64,000 nt of DNA, taken from the NCBI RefSeq assembly GCF_000425565.1, contig NZ_AUDR01000014.1:1-64000 (forward strand), written 5' to 3'. Under the pieces are notes generated by a model that ran no database searches, was not told where the DNA came from, and saw only the letters and a program-made list of their open reading frames with translations. Origin of the DNA: Tepidiphilus margaritifer DSM 15129 (lineage in GTDB: Bacteria > Pseudomonadota > Gammaproteobacteria > Burkholderiales > Rhodocyclaceae). Made by a program: the position numbers and the translations under genes. Shown here one piece after another: positions 38,910 through 46,994 of the stretch; the stretch's first letter is position 1; every line of letters starts with the position of its first letter.

Positions 38910-40073
38910 TCAATCGGCACACAGGGCCGCGAGGCGCCGCAGCTGGCCCGCGGCCTGCGCGAGCGCGGCGAGAAACCCGTCGATGTCGGCTTCGGTCGTA
39001 CTGCGTCCGGTACTCACGCGGACGGCGCCGCGGGCGAGCGCCTCGGGTACGCCCATGGCAAGAAGGCTGCGCGGTGCGCCAGGCTCACCGCTGGAACAGG
39101 CCGAGCCGGTGCCCACCGCGAAACCGGTGCGATCGAGCACACCGGCGAGCGCCGCCCCTTCCAAGCCGGGCAGGGCAAAAAACGTCGTATTGGGTAGCCG
39201 CGCCGCACTGGCGCCGAAGATCACCGCCCCCTGCGCTGCGAGCCCCGCCTCCAGCCGCTGCTGCAAGGCGTGCAGGCGAGCGTGCAAGGATTCCCTGGCT
39301 TCGAGCGCTTCGACGAGCGCCGCGGCCATGGCCATCGCGCCCGGCACGTTCTCGGTGCCCGAGCGCCGCCCTGCCTCCTGCCCGCCGCCGGTGAGTAATG
39401 GCGCCAATGCCACTTCGCGGGCGAGTACGAGGGCGCCGATCCCCGTCGGCGCGCCGAACTTGTGCCCCGAGAGCGTGAGCGCATGCACCCCCAGGGCGCG
39501 CCGCGACAAAGGCATTTTCCCGACCGCCTGCACCGCGTCGCAATGCACCAGGGCGCCGGCCTCACGTGCCGCCCGGGCGAGGCTCGCCACGTCCTGGATC
39601 ACGCCCGTTTCGTTGTGCGCCAACATCACCGAGACGATCGCCGGGCGCTCGCGCAGGATGCGCTCGAAGGCAAAAGGGTCGATTCGGCCTTCGGCATCGA
39701 CGGGGATCTCGACCAGGCGCCAGCCGTGCGCGGCAAGGAGCCTTGCCGTTTCGTAGACGCTGGAGTGTTCGACGGCGCTCACGGCGATGAGGCCGGGTTC
39801 CAGGCGCGCCGCCGCCCCGCGCAGAAAAAGCGCGTTGGCCTCCGTGCCGCCACTCGTGAAGACGATCTCCTCCGGCGAGGACTCCAGGCATTCAGCCAAG
39901 GTACGCCGCGCCTCTTCGAGCAACGTACGGGCGCGGCGCCCTGCGGCGTGCAGGCTGGAGGGGTTACCGAGCCGCTCGTCATCGAGGCAGGCGTGCAGCG
40001 CGGCGCGCGCCGCCGCGGCGAGCGGCGCGGTGGCGTTCCAGTCGAGATAGACGCTACCGGCCGCCAGACTCAT
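38910..40073 (-). CDS. second cysteine desulfurase (NifS/IscS-like)
   Basis: 387 residues, class V aminotransferase fold. PLP-binding lysine K205 is in LTLSGHKFGAPTG, and the catalytic cysteine C326 is in GTGSACSSG, followed by a shorter loop than in IscS. It begins VYLDWNATAPL, like the NifS-type genes often found between iscR and iscS in betaproteobacteria. The ATG at 40073 starts 4 bases after the iscR stop, so it is the first structural gene under IscR control. A GTG further upstream would overlap iscR. It probably supplies persulfide sulfur, but its acceptor is unknown. Identity to the adjacent IscS appears low, so this is an old paralogue and not a fresh duplication. Confidence 0.88.
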   Translation of the reverse strand: MSLAAGSVYLDWNATAPLAAAARAALHACLDDERLGNPSSLHAAGRRARTLLEEARRTLAECLESSPEEIVFTSGGTEANALFLRGAAARLEPGLIAVSAVEHSSVYETARLLAAHGWRLVEIPVDAEGRIDPFAFERILRERPAIVSVMLAHNETGVIQDVASLARAAREAGALVHCDAVQAVGKMPLSRRALGVHALTLSGHKFGAPTGIGALVLAREVALAPLLTGGGQEAGRRSGTENVPGAMAMAAALVEALEARESLHARLHALQQRLEAGLAAQGAVIFGASAARLPNTTFFALPGLEGAALAGVLDRTGFAVGTGSACSSGEPGAPRSLLAMGVPEALARGAVRVSTGRSTTEADIDGFLAALAQAAGQLRRLAALCAD

Positions 40074-40077
40074 CGCT

Positions 40078-40557
40078 TCAGCATGCCGCACAGGCGGTCA
40101 GTTCCCCCGTCTCGCTCGCCTTCTTGCGGGGACGGCGACGGGAGATGACACGCTTGATCTCGCCGCGCACCACCGCCCCCAAGGTGACGGAATCGAGATA
40201 CTCCATCATGCGCACGTTGAGGTTGCTCCACAGGTGGTGCGTGGAGCAGATGTGGTCGTTCTGGCAGTTTTCCTTGCCGCCGCACTGGGTGGTATCGAGC
40301 GGCTCGTCCACCGCCTCGACGATCTCGGCGATGGTGATCTCGTCCATCGGCCGCCCGAGGCGGTAGCCGCCGCCGGGTCCGCGCACGCTCGACACTAGCC
40401 CCTCGCGCCGCAGGCGGCTGAAGAGCTGTTCGAGATAGGACAGAGAAATGTCCTGGCGCTCGGCGATGGTCGCCAGCGCCACCGGCCCCTTGTCCTGGTG
40501 CTTGGCCAGATCCACCATCGCGGTGACCGCGAATCGCCCTTTCGTCGTCAGTCGCAT
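40078..40557 (-). CDS. iscR: Fe-S cluster assembly regulator IscR
   Basis: 159 residues, Rrf2 family. The winged-helix domain is N-terminal (MRLTTKGRFAVTAMVDLA, then SYLEQLFSRLRREGLV). The [2Fe-2S] ligands C92, C98, C104 and H107 are all present at the same numbers as in E. coli IscR. With its cluster it represses the isc promoter; without it, it activates stress genes. The ATG at 40557 has GGAGGA upstream. The promoter carries a type 1 IscR site, so the gene is likely autoregulated. The C-terminus ends CAAC, an extra pair of cysteines of unknown meaning. Confidence 0.97.
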   Translation of the reverse strand: MRLTTKGRFAVTAMVDLAKHQDKGPVALATIAERQDISLSYLEQLFSRLRREGLVSSVRGPGGGYRLGRPMDEITIAEIVEAVDEPLDTTQCGGKENCQNDHICSTHHLWSNLNVRMMEYLDSVTLGAVVRGEIKRVISRRRPRKKASETGELTACAAC

Positions 40558-40598
40558 CGTCCATCCTCCCGCCGGGTCGTGGCCGACGTGCCGTAAGC

Positions 40599-40631
40599 AA
40601 GATAACTTACCCTACTGAAAAAGTCAACTAT
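40599..40631 (-). promoter_or_regulatory. iscR promoter with type 1 IscR-binding site
   Basis: On the minus strand TTGACT (40622-40627), a 17-base spacer and TATCTT (40599-40604) form a good sigma-70 promoter. The stretch 40608-40631 reads ATAGTTGACT, TTTT, CAGTAGGGTA, which matches the imperfect palindrome of type 1 IscR sites (ATA-SYYGACT-RWWW-YAGTC-type). It covers the -35, so holo-IscR would block polymerase. The start of transcription would be near 40592. Confidence 0.8.
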
Positions 40632-40659
40632 TCGGGCGATGCGTTTCTGCTATCCCGGG

Positions 40660-41436
40660 CTATTCCACCCAGCGCGAGACGCGCTGCGGATCGAACCCCT
40701 GATCCTCGCCGGGCAGATCGGGCAAGGCGATGCCGGCCGCTTCCAGCCGGCGCACGAGTTCGGCGAAGCGCCGGTCGGATTCGACCGCGTGATCGAGCAG
40801 CGCATGCACCGCCTTGGCGAGCGGATCGTCGAGATCCTTGGTGAGCCCATAGGCGGTGAACCCGATCTCCTCGGCCTTGCGTCGACGGGCTTCGTCGCGC
40901 GACTCTTCTTTTTCCGGCTCGAGGATGCGCGCGAGCGTCCCCACCGCCGTGGCCCCAGCCGGAACCGGCTTGACGACGACCGCGTTCGAGCCGATTTTTG
41001 CCCCCGCTCCGACGGTAAAGCCACCCAGCACCTTGGCCCCGGCCCCCACCACGACGCCGGCTTCCAGGGTGGGATGGCGCTTGACGCCGCGATAGAGCGA
41101 CGTGCCACCCAGCGTCACGCCTTGATAGATGGTGCAATCGTCGCCCACCTCGGCGGTCTCGCCGATCACCACCCCCATGCCGTGGTCGATGAACACGCGC
41201 CGGCCGATCGTCGCGCCAGGATGGATCTCGATGCCCGTGAGCCAGCGCGTGAGGTGGCTGATGAAGCGCGCGAGCCAGCGCCAGCGCTTCGTCCACAAAA
41301 AATGCGCCAGCCGGTGCAGCCAGAGGGCGTGCAGGCCCGGATAGCAGGTGAGCACTTCCCAGCGCGAGCGCGCCGCCGGGTCGCGTTGCAGGATGCTGTC
41401 GATGTCTTCACGCAGGCGTTCCAGCCAGGAGGGCAT
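40660..41436 (-). CDS. cysE: serine O-acetyltransferase
   Basis: 258 residues. An N-terminal helical domain is followed by the left-handed beta-helix with [27 protein letters not shown], holding the catalytic histidines, and [19 protein letters not shown]. It makes O-acetylserine, the committed step to cysteine, the substrate of the two desulfurases downstream. The ATG at 41436 has AAGGA 10 bases upstream. The C-terminal 60 residues beyond the helix are longer than in short cyanobacterial-type enzymes. The gene belongs to the common trmJ-cysE-iscR order. Confidence 0.95.
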   Translation of the reverse strand: MPSWLERLREDIDSILQRDPAARSRWEVLTCYPGLHALWLHRLAHFLWTKRWRWLARFISHLTRWLTGIEIHPGATIGRRVFIDHGMGVVIGETAEVGDDCTIYQGVTLGGTSLYRGVKRHPTLEAGVVVGAGAKVLGGFTVGAGAKIGSNAVVVKPVPAGATAVGTLARILEPEKEESRDEARRRKAEEIGFTAYGLTKDLDDPLAKAVHALLDHAVESDRRFAELVRRLEAAGIALPDLPGEDQGFDPQRVSRWVE

Positions 41437-41477
41437 GAAGGGGTTCCTTTCTCGGTTGCGCCGCAAGGCGGATCATT

Positions 41478-42221
41478 TTACGGGATTTTACGCGCCACCG
41501 CCTTGAGCATGCCACGCAGGATGTCGAGCTCGGCCCGTTCGAGCCGGGCGCGCGCAAGCAGCCGCCGCAGCCGCGCCTCCAGCCGTTTCGGCGAAGCTGG
41601 ATCGTAAAAATCGAGCCGCTCGAGCACGGCGAGCCACTGCGCGAGCAGACCTTCGACCGCCTCGTGTGAAGCAGGCACGAAATCGGGCGCGTCCGCGATG
41701 GCGCCTGCCTGCGGCGCAAAGGCTTCGCAGGTGCGGGCGAGCACGTAACAGGCCACCTGCACCGCCGCCGCGAGGTTGAGCGAGGAATACGCGGGATTGG
41801 CGGGGATCGTCGCCGGGAAGGTGCATTGCCACACTTCCTCGTTCGCGAGGCCATTCGTCTCGTTGCCGAAGACGAGCGCAGCCTGGGTGTCGGATGTGGA
41901 GTGCAGCGCCTGCAGCACTTCCCGGGCGCTCTCTTCCGGCGTGCGAAAAGGCTGAACATACGTGCGCGAGCGCGTGGTGAAAGCCACGCTCACAGCCGTC
42001 CCGGCAAGCGCCTCGGCGAGGGTATCCACCACCATGGCGCGCTCGAGCACGTCGACCGCGCCCGAGGCGAGCGCCGTGGCCTGGGGATCGGGAAAACGCC
42101 GCGGTGCCACCAGCACGAGCCGGGACAGCCCCATCGTCTTCATCGCCCGGGCCGCCGCACCGATGTTGCCCGGATGCGAGGGGCGGCACAGCACGACGCG
42201 CACATGGGAAAGCAATCGCAT
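41478..42221 (-). CDS. trmJ: tRNA (cytidine/uridine-2'-O-)-methyltransferase TrmJ
   Basis: 247 residues, a SPOUT-family enzyme. VVLCRPSHPGNIGAAARAMKTMGL at the N-terminus is motif 1, ALVFGNETNGLANEE is motif 2, and NPAYSSLNLAAAVQV is motif 3 of the trefoil knot. It 2'-O-methylates position 32 of several tRNAs. The ATG at 42221 gives MRLLSHVRVVLCRPSHPG; a longer frame to 42305 runs into the toxin gene's 3' region. It precedes cysE by 41 bases, as in many beta- and gammaproteobacteria. Confidence 0.94.
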   Translation of the reverse strand: MRLLSHVRVVLCRPSHPGNIGAAARAMKTMGLSRLVLVAPRRFPDPQATALASGAVDVLERAMVVDTLAEALAGTAVSVAFTTRSRTYVQPFRTPEESAREVLQALHSTSDTQAALVFGNETNGLANEEVWQCTFPATIPANPAYSSLNLAAAVQVACYVLARTCEAFAPQAGAIADAPDFVPASHEAVEGLLAQWLAVLERLDFYDPASPKRLEARLRRLLARARLERAELDILRGMLKAVARKIP

Positions 42222-42252
42222 GCCCTCGTGATCTAGCGTAAGCGACAACAAT

Positions 42253-42531
42253 TCAGCGTTGCTCCCGTGTATGCCATATGCGCAAAACGAAGATACCCGA
42301 GTCACAGAGCTCGTATCGCATCTCGTAATCGCTTATGAGCAACCGACGAACCTCGCGCGGCGCGAACTGAAAAAGCTGCTCCCCGATCCGGGGATTCGTC
42401 ACCAAGATATTCGGCGCCGAAATCAGGGTTTTCAGCACCCTCTTGGCCACCTGCTCATTCTTTGGGGCAAGAAAAGCGTAGAGACGCTCCAAGTCGGACA
42501 AGGCCTTGCCCGTCCAGCGTATTTCCCTCAT
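42253..42531 (-). CDS. RelE/ParE-family toxin
   Basis: 92 residues. The helix-hairpin then beta-sheet layout is visible: IRWTGKALSDLERLYAFL, then AKRVLKTLI, then RIGEQLFQFAPREVRRLLISDYEMRYEL and the last strand IFVLRIWHTRE. This matches ParE/RelE-superfamily toxins; the WHTREQ ending is typical of ParE-like members. Those poison gyrase, while RelE members cut mRNA on the ribosome, and the sequence alone does not decide. The ATG at 42531 overlaps the antitoxin stop as ATGA. Confidence 0.88.
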   Translation of the reverse strand: MREIRWTGKALSDLERLYAFLAPKNEQVAKRVLKTLISAPNILVTNPRIGEQLFQFAPREVRRLLISDYEMRYELCDSGIFVLRIWHTREQR

Positions 42532-42803
42532 CGCGGCTCGGGCATCGGCAAGGGTTGATCGGTACCGATTCGTTCGACCCATTCCTGAACGACCCGATGC
42601 TCCACCACGTACCCCGCATCGACGTCTTCGAGTGCCTCCCTCGTGAGACGATCCTTTTCTTCCTCTTGGGCGATCCAGGCCGCAAGTGCCTGTTTCAAGA
42701 TCCAGCCCCGCGACCGCTCCATGCGCCGGGCGAGATCATCGACTTTCTCGGCCAAAGGGACAGGCACGTGGACTGTCAGAACTCGAGTCTCGGTTTTCGA
42801 CAT
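42528..42803 (-). CDS. ribbon-helix-helix antitoxin of the ParE-like toxin
   Basis: 91 residues from the ATG at 42803 (MSKTETRVLTVHVPVPLAEKV). The N-terminal strand and helices form a CopG/ParD-type DNA-binding domain (RMERSRGWILKQALAAWI). The C-terminal part is acidic, as expected for toxin binding. An upstream ATG at 42818 would add five residues. It is encoded just before the toxin with a 4-base overlap and has a palindromic operator candidate directly upstream, so autorepression is likely. Confidence 0.85.
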   Translation of the reverse strand: MSKTETRVLTVHVPVPLAEKVDDLARRMERSRGWILKQALAAWIAQEEEKDRLTREALEDVDAGYVVEHRVVQEWVERIGTDQPLPMPEPR

Positions 42804-42822
42804 CTGTAGTCTCTTCATGTTC

Positions 42823-42839
42823 TGAATCAATGTGATTCA
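42823..42839. promoter_or_regulatory. palindromic operator candidate of the ParE-like module
   Basis: TGAATC-AATGT-GATTCA is a perfect 6-base inverted repeat with a 5-base centre. It ends 20 bases before the antitoxin ATG at 42803. Ribbon-helix-helix antitoxins commonly bind such short palindromes. Confidence 0.55.
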
Positions 42840-43059
42840 TTCTAAATCGCCGTTGAGAAAAACTCAACGCACGGCAGAAGAACCGGTGCTTGTCGCACAT
42901 CAAGTCTGTCCGTGCGCGGCAACATCGACTTCACCTTGTCGGTGCGGGAGGACTGAAACGTACGACCTTGGCCGGTTTTCCGTCCGCCAGCCCCGCCGCC
43001 CTTTACGGTAAAATTCCGGGTTGGCCCGCACGGGCGTTTCGCAACCGAGGATTTTGCCG

Positions 43060-43863
43060 ATGATCGTCCACCCCACCCTCAACATCGCCATCAAGGCCGC
43101 CCGGCGTGCCGCCGCCATCATCAACCGCGCGGCGCTGCAGCTCGAGCGGCTCACCATCGAGGCCAAGGCGTTCAACGACTTCGTCACCGAGGTCGATCGC
43201 GCGGCCGAAGAGGCGATCATCGAGACGATCCGCGAAGTGTACCCGGAACACGCCATCCTCGCCGAGGAATCGGGCGCGTTGGCCGGGGAAGGATTCGAGT
43301 GGATCATCGACCCGCTCGACGGCACGACGAACTTCATCCACGGCGTTCCGCAATACGCCATCTCCATCGCCGTGCGCAAGGACGGCATATTGGAACACGC
43401 GGTGGTCTTCGACCCGGTGCGCAACGAGCTCTTTGCCGCCTCGCGCGGCAGCGGGGCGTATCTCAACGAACGGCGCATTCGCGTGAGCCGCACCGTGAAG
43501 TTGCACCAGGCGCTCATCGGCACCGGCTTCCCGTTCCGCGAGTTTCGCCACATCGACACTTATCTGGCGATCTTCCGCGATCTGGCGCAAAAGACCGCCG
43601 GAATTCGCCGTCCCGGCGCGGCGGCGCTCGATCTGGCCTACGTGGCCGCCGGCCGATTCGACGGTTTCTGGGAATTCGGCCTCAAGCCTTGGGACATGGC
43701 CGCGGGTGCGCTGTTGATCCTCGAGGCGGGCGGCCTGGTGAGCGATCTCTCCGGTGAAGGCGGCTTTCTCGAGAGCGGCAACGTCGTGGCCGGCACCCCC
43801 AAGGTTTTCGTGCCGCTGCTCGGGCTGGTGCGCGAGCACCTCACGCCCGAGCTTTCACGCTGA
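43060..43863 (+). CDS. suhB: inositol-phosphate phosphatase family protein SuhB
   Basis: 267 residues, the same as E. coli SuhB. Metal-binding motifs are LAEESG (around residue 68), DPLDGTTNF (from D84) and WDMAAGALLILEAGG (about 220). It dephosphorylates inositol-1-phosphate in vitro and in E. coli also takes part in rRNA antitermination complexes. The ATG at 43060 has GAGG upstream. It is convergent with mgtA with only 8 bases between. A TAAAAT box at 43009-43014 could be its -10 element. Confidence 0.93.
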   Translation: MIVHPTLNIAIKAARRAAAIINRAALQLERLTIEAKAFNDFVTEVDRAAEEAIIETIREVYPEHAILAEESGALAGEGFEWIIDPLDGTTNFIHGVPQYAISIAVRKDGILEHAVVFDPVRNELFAASRGSGAYLNERRIRVSRTVKLHQALIGTGFPFREFRHIDTYLAIFRDLAQKTAGIRRPGAAALDLAYVAAGRFDGFWEFGLKPWDMAAGALLILEAGGLVSDLSGEGGFLESGNVVAGTPKVFVPLLGLVREHLTPELSR

Positions 43864-43871
43864 GCAAGCGC

Positions 43872-46631
43872 TCACTGCCAACCGTAGCGCCGCAGATAGA
43901 ACCGTTTCACCAGCTGCGTCAGCCCCATGTAGCCGGCAAGGATCGCCGCCAGCAGCGGGAAGTATGCCAAGGGTAGCGGCTGCAGCTTGAAGTACGGCGC
44001 GAGCGGCCCCATCGGCAGGAAAATACCCACCGCCATCACGGCGAGCGTGGCCCCCAGAAGCGCCGTGCTCGCCCTGCTCTGCACGAAGGGAATCTTCGGC
44101 GTGCGCAGCATGTGCACGATGAGACTTTGCGTGAGCAGACTCTCGACAAACCAGCCCGACTGGAAGAGGGTTTGCTGCTCGGGAGAGTTCGCCCCGAAGA
44201 CGAACCACATCATGGCGAAGGTGAGGATGTCGAACACGGAACTCGTCGGACCAAAAAATCGCATGAAGCGGCCGATGTCGTCCGGGTTCCAACGCTGGGG
44301 CTGACGCACCAGGTCTTCATCGACCGTATCGAACGGAATCGCCACCTGCGAGATGTCGTAGAGTAGGTTCAGCACCAAGAGGTGCATGGGCAGCATGGGC
44401 AAGAAAGGGAGAAAAGCGCTCGCCACCAGCACCGAGAAGACATTGCCGAAATTCGAGCTCGCCGTCATCTTGATGTACTTGAGCATGTTGACGAAGGTCT
44501 TGCGCCCCTCGACGACGCCTTCTTCCAGCACCAGCAGGCTCTTCTCCAACAAGATGATGTCGGCGGCCTCCTTGGCGATGTCGACGGCAGAATCGACCGA
44601 GATGCCGATGTCGGCGCTGCGCAGGGCCGGCGCATCGTTGATGCCATCGCCCATGAAGCCGACCACGTGCCCGTTCTGCTTGAGGCGACGCACGATGCGA
44701 TCCTTGTGCGCCGGCGTCAGTTTGGCAAAGACGTCATGCTCCTCCACCGCCTTGGCGAGTTCCTCGTCGCTCATGCGTTCGATCTCGCTGCCCAGCAGCA
44801 CCCGCTCGGCGGGCAAGCCCACTTCGCGGCAGATCTTGGCGGTGACACGCTCGTTGTCGCCGGTCAGCACTTTCACGCCCACGCCGTTCTGCTCGAGCGC
44901 GCGCAAGGCCGGTGCCGTCGATTCCTTGGGCGGATCGAGAAAGGCGACGTAGCCCAGCAGCGTGAGCCCCGACTCGTCGGCCACGCCGTAGGTTTCCTTG
45001 GTCGGAGGAAGCTCTTTCACCGCTACGGCCACCACCCGCAGGCCGTCGTCGTTGAGTTCGGTGGTCACTTCACGGATGCGCTCGAGCAGCTCCGGGGTGA
45101 GGGGCTCGTCGGTTTCGCCGTGACGCACGCGCTCGCAGATGGAGAGGATTTCCTCGACCGCCCCTTTGCAGATGAGCAGGTGGTGCTCGTCGTGCTCGGC
45201 CACCACCACCGACATGCGCCGACGCTGGAAATCGAAGGGGATCTCGTCGACTTTGCGGAAATTCACCGCCGGCTGGAGCTGCTTGTCCATTTCGGTGTGT
45301 TCGAGCACGGCCAGATCGAGCAGGTTCTTCAGCCCCGTCTGGTAATAGCTGTTGAGATAGGCCGCTTCGAGCACGTCGTCGGACTCCTCGCCCCAGACGT
45401 CGGTATGGCGCGCGAGGAAAATCTTGTCTTGGGTGAGCGTGCCGGTCTTGTCGGTGCACAGCACGTCCATGGCCCCGAAGTTCTGGATGGCATCGAGCCG
45501 CTTGACGATCACTTTCTGGCGCGAGAGTTTCACTGCCCCCTTGGCGAGCGTCGAGGTGACGATCATGGGCAGCATCTCGGGCGTGAGCCCCACGGCCACC
45601 GACATGGCAAAGAGCGCCGCTTCGAGCCAGTCCCCCTTGGTAAAGCCGTTGAGCAGTAGCACCACGGGCGTCATGACCGCCATGAAGCGGATGAGCAGCC
45701 AGGCCACTTTGTTCACCCCGGCCTGGAACTGGGTCGGAGCGCGATCGACGGCGGTGACGCGCTGCGCCAGCGACCCGAAGTAGGTTTGCGCCCCGGTATG
45801 GAGCACCACCGCCGTGGCCGAACCGGAGACGACGTTGGTTCCCATGAAGACGATGTCGTCGAGTTCGAGCGGATTGGTCACGTTCGGGTCACGCTGCACG
45901 GCATACTTCTCGACCGGAAGCGATTCACCTGTCATCGCAGCCTGGTTGACGAAGAGATCCTTGGCCGAGAGGACGCGGCAATCGGCCGGAATCATGTCTC
46001 CGGCCGACAGGAGCACGATGTCACCGGGCACCAGTTCGGAGAAAGGAAGCTCCAGGCGGCGCGGCGGCTTGACGTGCAGCTGGACACCGAAGTAGCGGAT
46101 GGCGCTCTCGGCCACCTCCTCGCTGAGATCGCGGCGCAGCACGGTGGCCTTGTTGCTGACCATGGCCTTGAGCTCGTCGGCCGCACGGGAGGACTTGCGT
46201 TCCTGCCAGAAACGGATGGCCACCGACAGCACCACCATGCTGCCGATGACGAGGGTGGCGCGCAGATCTTCCGTGAGATAGGAGACGACGGCAAGCAGCG
46301 TCAGCAGCAAATCGAATGGCGTCTTGTAGCAGTGCCACAGGTGCAGCCACCACGGCAGCGGTTTTTCGGTGACGACCTGGTTGGGGCCGACCCGCTCGCG
46401 GATGCGCTCGGCCTGGGCGTCGGTGAGCCCGTCGGGATGCGTACCGAGCCGTTCGAGGAGTTGCTGGGGATCACTCTTGGCCGCTTCGATGAGTTCGCGC
46501 GAGAGCGAAGGCGGCGGCTCCTTGGCCGGGGCCGGGGTACCGTCGAAGAGCGGAAAGCGGCGGAAATGCCGGCCCAGTGCGCGGGTGCGCACGAAACCGG
46601 CGAAGAGTTCTTTGACGAAGGTGAGACGCAC
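43872..46631 (-). CDS. mgtA: magnesium-transporting P-type ATPase (MgtA/MgtB)
   Basis: 919 residues (E. coli MgtA 898). It belongs to the P3B type: about ten membrane helices, the phosphorylated aspartate in DVLCTDKTGTLTQD near residue 390, TGES (AAMTGESLPVEK) and the hinge GDGINDAPALR. It imports Mg2+ across the inner membrane. The start is taken as GTG at 46631, because AAGGAGG lies just upstream; an ATG at 46670 would lengthen the protein by 13 residues without a comparable site. The 363-base spacer to mutS leaves room for a regulatory leader, but I recognise no known Mg riboswitch in it. Confidence 0.95.
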   Translation of the reverse strand: MRLTFVKELFAGFVRTRALGRHFRRFPLFDGTPAPAKEPPPSLSRELIEAAKSDPQQLLERLGTHPDGLTDAQAERIRERVGPNQVVTEKPLPWWLHLWHCYKTPFDLLLTLLAVVSYLTEDLRATLVIGSMVVLSVAIRFWQERKSSRAADELKAMVSNKATVLRRDLSEEVAESAIRYFGVQLHVKPPRRLELPFSELVPGDIVLLSAGDMIPADCRVLSAKDLFVNQAAMTGESLPVEKYAVQRDPNVTNPLELDDIVFMGTNVVSGSATAVVLHTGAQTYFGSLAQRVTAVDRAPTQFQAGVNKVAWLLIRFMAVMTPVVLLLNGFTKGDWLEAALFAMSVAVGLTPEMLPMIVTSTLAKGAVKLSRQKVIVKRLDAIQNFGAMDVLCTDKTGTLTQDKIFLARHTDVWGEESDDVLEAAYLNSYYQTGLKNLLDLAVLEHTEMDKQLQPAVNFRKVDEIPFDFQRRRMSVVVAEHDEHHLLICKGAVEEILSICERVRHGETDEPLTPELLERIREVTTELNDDGLRVVAVAVKELPPTKETYGVADESGLTLLGYVAFLDPPKESTAPALRALEQNGVGVKVLTGDNERVTAKICREVGLPAERVLLGSEIERMSDEELAKAVEEHDVFAKLTPAHKDRIVRRLKQNGHVVGFMGDGINDAPALRSADIGISVDSAVDIAKEAADIILLEKSLLVLEEGVVEGRKTFVNMLKYIKMTASSNFGNVFSVLVASAFLPFLPMLPMHLLVLNLLYDISQVAIPFDTVDEDLVRQPQRWNPDDIGRFMRFFGPTSSVFDILTFAMMWFVFGANSPEQQTLFQSGWFVESLLTQSLIVHMLRTPKIPFVQSRASTALLGATLAVMAVGIFLPMGPLAPYFKLQPLPLAYFPLLAAILAGYMGLTQLVKRFYLRRYGWQ

Positions 46632-46994
46632 GGCATCCTCCTTTTCTTCTTTCCAGCCCGGGGAGAGCATGGAATCCGGGTATTCCGGGAAAGCGGAGAA
46701 GGACGCCGTCCGCACCCATCAAATCCGCTACCCGCCGAATCGGGGCAGGATAGCGGCTCTACGTGACGGTACCGTTACCCTGCCTAGACTTTCTGCCAAA
46801 AGGGGAAACTTCGACCAGGACAGTCCATGGAGGGCTCCGGTGATGCGATGACGCGATTGTTGCATGGCACCATCTTTTCTGGCAAGAGAAGGAAAGAGAC
46901 GGTTACGTTTCTCACGACCCAATCTCGCCGCGAAACGCAGCATGGTAGACTGCACTGTTTGCTTGCGCTTTTCTCCCTTTTTCCTTTCGCCGCC
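46632..46994. other. intergenic region between divergent mgtA and mutS
   Basis: 363 bases with no gene I can support. It contains the near-perfect 16-base palindrome GTGACGGTACCGTTAC at 46763-46778, a possible operator, and a weak TAGACT box before mutS. No MgtL-like proline-rich leader peptide could be identified on the mgtA side. Confidence 0.45.

Noticed and set aside
37687-38922. Open frame joining iscA upstream through iscS as one 519-residue protein
   Set aside because: Only the last 107 codons resemble a protein family. The rest is out of frame with iscS, and IscA has its own ATG and ribosome-binding site at 37686.
44382-45659. Open frame of 425 codons on the plus strand
   Set aside because: Antisense to mgtA, whose catalytic motifs run through the whole interval.
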